In this document: one piece after another, positions 61,437-64,000 of the stretch
Numbering within the stretch: position 1 is the stretch's first letter
Layout: each line of letters starts with the position of its first letter
Assembly (NCBI GenBank): GCA_023639215.1
Contig: CP097899.1
Coordinates: forward strand, 3,654,001-3,718,000
Direction of reading: 5' to 3'
Source of the DNA: Candidatus Pristimantibacillus lignocellulolyticus
GTDB lineage: Bacteria > Bacillota > Bacilli > Paenibacillales > Paenibacillaceae
Length of the DNA: 64,000 bases
Made by a program: the position numbers and the translations under genes
Notes under the pieces: generated by a model
The model's database searches: none
The model's input: the letters and a program-made list of their open reading frames with translations, nothing else
What the model was told of the DNA's origin: nothing

Positions 61437-63909
61437 TATTATTGTAGATGTGCCGAGCCGACAGACGGATCGGCCTTTTGATTATGAAGTGCCATTAGAT
61501 ATGCAACCATGGATAGAGGTTGGTAGTCGAGTAGGTGTTCCTTTTGGTGGTCGTGTACTACAAGGATTCGTTATTTCGCTTGCAAAGGATTCAGACTATG
61601 ACAGAAGTAAGTTGAAAAGTGTCTCGCAATTACTTGATCCAGTACCTCCGTTATTGCCTGATCTTATTGATCTATCAGAGTGGCTAAGTCATAAATACGT
61701 TTGTTCTCGGATTGCTTCTTTGCAAGTGATGCTTCCATCTGCCTTGAAAGGTAAGGAAGAAAAATATATCGGTTTATCTGAATTCTTTGAGCCGTCAGAG
61801 CACTCAGATAAGCCGTGGTTGCAATACATTGCTGCGGAAGGTGGAGTTGTTCCATTCGATAAATTACTATCCGCTTATCCTGATGCTCATAAACATATTA
61901 AAGCAGCATTGCAGCAAAATATATTGTCTGTACGAGCGTCTGTGAAGGATCGTATAGGGATTAAAAAAATATTGACAGTCGTATTGCCGGACCAACTTGA
62001 TACCGTTCGAGAACAGCTACCAACGCTTATGAAAAAGGCTCGTAAGCAATATGAAGTTCTTTCTTATATGTTAGATCATCCTGAATCTATTCCAATGCAA
62101 CAATTAGTTGCTTCATTACACACGAGTTCAAGCGTTGTTCATGGATTAGTAGATAAAGGGCTTTTACTGTTAGAAGAACGAGAGCAAGCACGAGACCCTT
62201 ATATGCATCGTCAGTTTGAAGCTAGCACGGCGTTACCGTTGACATCCTCGCAGCATAATGTATATGAACGTATTGTTACGAGTATGATCGCCGAAACAGG
62301 ACAAACGATGTTGCTGTACGGTGTTACGGGTAGTGGTAAGACAGAAGTATATTTGCAAAGTATTGCCCATTGTCTTCAAATTGGGAAGCAAGCGATTGTA
62401 CTGGTTCCTGAAATTGCCCTTACTCCACAAATGGTTGAACGATTTAAGTCTCGCTTTGGTGATGCTGTTGCAGTCATGCATAGTCGCTTATCCGAAGGAG
62501 AACGTTTTGATGAGTGGCGGAAAATTCGTAACGAGCAAGCACAAGTTGTCGTTGGTGCACGTTCCGCAATTTTTGCTCCTTTCCAATCAATTGGACTCAT
62601 TATTATCGATGAAGAGCATGAGTCATCTTATAAACAAGAAGATACACCTAAGTATCATGCGCGAGATGTAGCAGTGAAGCGGGCGAGGCAACATGGAGCA
62701 GTTGTTGTTCTTGGTTCTGCAACGCCATCTTTAGAAACGTATGTTGCTGCCAATCGTGCTCCTGCTGATGGTAGTGAAGCACCAATTCTTCATATGCCAG
62801 AACGTGTCTCAGGACAAGAGATGCCTAAAGTTGAAATTGTTGACATGCGTGAAGAATTACAGCGAGGCAATCGATCTATGTTTAGTGGATCACTTTATAC
62901 TGCGTTGAAAGAGCGACTAGAAAGACAAGAGCAGACCGTCCTATTGCTCAATAGAAGAGGTTACTCTACATTTGTTATGTGCAGATCTTGCGGTTACACA
63001 GCAACATGTCCACATTGCGATATTTCATTAACGTTTCATCAGAAAACAAGATCACTTCGTTGTCATTATTGTGGTCATACGGAGTCATCGCCTAAGCAGT
63101 GTCCTACATGCGAATCAGAGCATATTCGATTTTTTGGAACAGGTACGCAAAAAGTTGAAGAAGAACTTGCTAAATTATTTCCGGGTATACGAGTCATTCG
63201 TATGGATGTGGATACAACAACTGAGAAAAATTCGCATGAAAAGTTACTGAAGGCATTTGGCGATCGCCAAGCAGATGTGTTACTAGGGACTCAAATGGTG
63301 GCAAAAGGTCTTGATTTCCCTTATGTTACGTTGGTTGGTGTAATAGCTGCGGATACGACATTGAATCTACCAGATTTTCGATCAGGGGAACGAACATTTC
63401 AATTGTTAACGCAAGTTGCAGGTAGAGCAGGTAGACATCATCTAAGTGGAGAGGTTATTATTCAAACATATAACCCTGATCATTATGCGATTACTGCAGC
63501 ACAATCTCATAATTATGAACAATTTATTGAAGAGGAAATGTCATTGCGTGCTATAATGGCATATCCGCCATATTGTAGATTAATTCTAATTACAATGTCA
63601 CATGAACAACTTCTATTGCTTTCAGATGTAAGTCAGCGCTTTGTGAAAGAGTTACGAGAATTAGCAGAATACGAAGGTGTACTCGTCCCATTACGTAGTC
63701 GTATGATGCGTGCGCTTGAAATATTAGGACCTGTTGCCTCACCTCTTGCTAGAATCAAAGATCGCTACAGATATCAATGTGTGATAAAATATCGTGGTAG
63801 TATCGACGCGGGAAGTCTTGTACAACGAGCTATAAGTCCATTTCTAGAAGGAAATTCGAAGAGTAAGGTGACATTCAGCGTAGACGTTGATCCACAAGTA
63901 ATCCTTTAA
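61426..63909 (+). CDS. priA: Primosomal protein N' (PriA), replication-restart helicase
   Basis: 827 residues from the ATG at 61426 (TTAAGGATG upstream; an ATG at 61417 overlaps it). Reloads the replisome at collapsed forks. 3'-DNA-binding domain at the start (VDVPSRQTDRPFDYEVP, VGSRVGVPFGGR), Walker A GVTGSGKTEVY, DEEHESSYKQ, and a zinc domain with paired cysteines (CRSCGYTATCPHCDIS...CHYCGHTESSPKQCPTC), then motif VI 'TLVGVIAADTTLNLPDFRSGERTFQLLTQVAGRAGR'. Complete at the C-terminus. Confidence 0.95.
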   Translation: MIANIIVDVPSRQTDRPFDYEVPLDMQPWIEVGSRVGVPFGGRVLQGFVISLAKDSDYDRSKLKSVSQLLDPVPPLLPDLIDLSEWLSHKYVCSRIASLQVMLPSALKGKEEKYIGLSEFFEPSEHSDKPWLQYIAAEGGVVPFDKLLSAYPDAHKHIKAALQQNILSVRASVKDRIGIKKILTVVLPDQLDTVREQLPTLMKKARKQYEVLSYMLDHPESIPMQQLVASLHTSSSVVHGLVDKGLLLLEEREQARDPYMHRQFEASTALPLTSSQHNVYERIVTSMIAETGQTMLLYGVTGSGKTEVYLQSIAHCLQIGKQAIVLVPEIALTPQMVERFKSRFGDAVAVMHSRLSEGERFDEWRKIRNEQAQVVVGARSAIFAPFQSIGLIIIDEEHESSYKQEDTPKYHARDVAVKRARQHGAVVVLGSATPSLETYVAANRAPADGSEAPILHMPERVSGQEMPKVEIVDMREELQRGNRSMFSGSLYTALKERLERQEQTVLLLNRRGYSTFVMCRSCGYTATCPHCDISLTFHQKTRSLRCHYCGHTESSPKQCPTCESEHIRFFGTGTQKVEEELAKLFPGIRVIRMDVDTTTEKNSHEKLLKAFGDRQADVLLGTQMVAKGLDFPYVTLVGVIAADTTLNLPDFRSGERTFQLLTQVAGRAGRHHLSGEVIIQTYNPDHYAITAAQSHNYEQFIEEEMSLRAIMAYPPYCRLILITMSHEQLLLLSDVSQRFVKELRELAEYEGVLVPLRSRMMRALEILGPVASPLARIKDRYRYQCVIKYRGSIDAGSLVQRAISPFLEGNSKSKVTFSVDVDPQVIL

Positions 63910-63916
63910 AGAGGAA

Positions 63917-64000
63917 GTTCAAATAGTGGACTTTGATAACGATGTAATGCGCTGAAGGTTATTCGACATCGAATATGAAGCGAACTTGGGAAGTCCGGGC
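63917..64000. repeat. Partial MITE-like element, cut by the window end
   Basis: GTTCAAATAGTGGACTTT opens it, then GATAACGATG and CATCGAATATGAAGCGAACTTGG, matching (in reverse) the right part of the element at 60.1 kb. Confidence 0.7.

Overview
The window looks like core chromosome of a low-GC, endospore-forming-type Firmicute, most likely a Paenibacillaceae (Paenibacillus-like) bacterium. Reasons: strong AGGAGG-type ribosome sites with ATG/GTG/TTG starts; Bacillus-type genes such as ccpA, ylaN-ftsW, ylbF-ylbG, rqcH-yloB, remA-gmk-rpoZ-coaBC-priA and acsA-acuA-acuC; a copper-amine-oxidase stalk protein; and an XPB helicase pair. I see no rRNA, tRNA, phage, complete insertion sequence or CRISPR array. 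All homology calls come from reading motifs, not from searches.

Layout. 0-5.7 kb: stalk protein, DUF1292 protein, arginine decarboxylase (minus), MFS exporter, YktB-like protein, unknown protein. 5.9-9.7 kb: 6-phosphogluconate dehydrogenase, then shikimate kinase and a divergent EPSP synthase. 9.6-11.7 kb: repeat element, CoA-binding protein, DUF218 protein, a broken gene. 11.7-23.2 kb is a carbon-control block: a PTS EIICBA permease overlapping PTS enzyme I, a DJ-1 protein, VanZ, CcpA, MTA/SAH nucleosidase, a 52-bp tandem repeat, acuC-acuA and divergent acsA with a cre-like site. 23.3-31.6 kb: class A PBP with FN3 domains, an NfeD/flotillin pair behind a sigma-W-like promoter, lipoprotein, and S4 with its leader. 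31.7-38.8 kb: GAF-GGDEF cyclase, lipoprotein, M29 aminopeptidase, an HPr-like protein lacking the His loop, YlaN, Asp23, FtsW, YugN. 39-49.8 kb: M20 hydrolase, nuclease-fold lipoprotein, XPB helicase and partner, YlbF/YlbG, two unknowns, LysR, PHP phosphoesterase, and a four-copy 186-bp tandem repeat. 49.8-64 kb: RqcH, Ca-ATPase, DapF, bifunctional methionine enzyme, repeats, RemA, Gmk, RpoZ, DinB-like, CoaBC, PriA.

Two non-coding systems stand out. First, at least six genes share a leader: a box GCTTTCGA, then a 9-10 bp stem whose arms start 34 or 35 nt apart at every site, with the 3' arm running directly into the Shine-Dalgarno. Stem pairs change in a compensated way (C:G in some copies, U:A in others), which argues for a real RNA structure. 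Second, a family of roughly 155-215 bp palindromic, MITE-like intergenic elements with terminal inverted repeats and a central GTAC hairpin occurs at several sites, once as a four-fold tandem array, and with no transposase nearby.

The carbon-control genes fit together: CcpA is encoded 3.2 kb from acsA, whose promoter carries a 13/14 cre match. AcuA and AcuC would reversibly acetylate AcsA at K551. The EIICBA-EI pair lacks a ptsH gene beside it.
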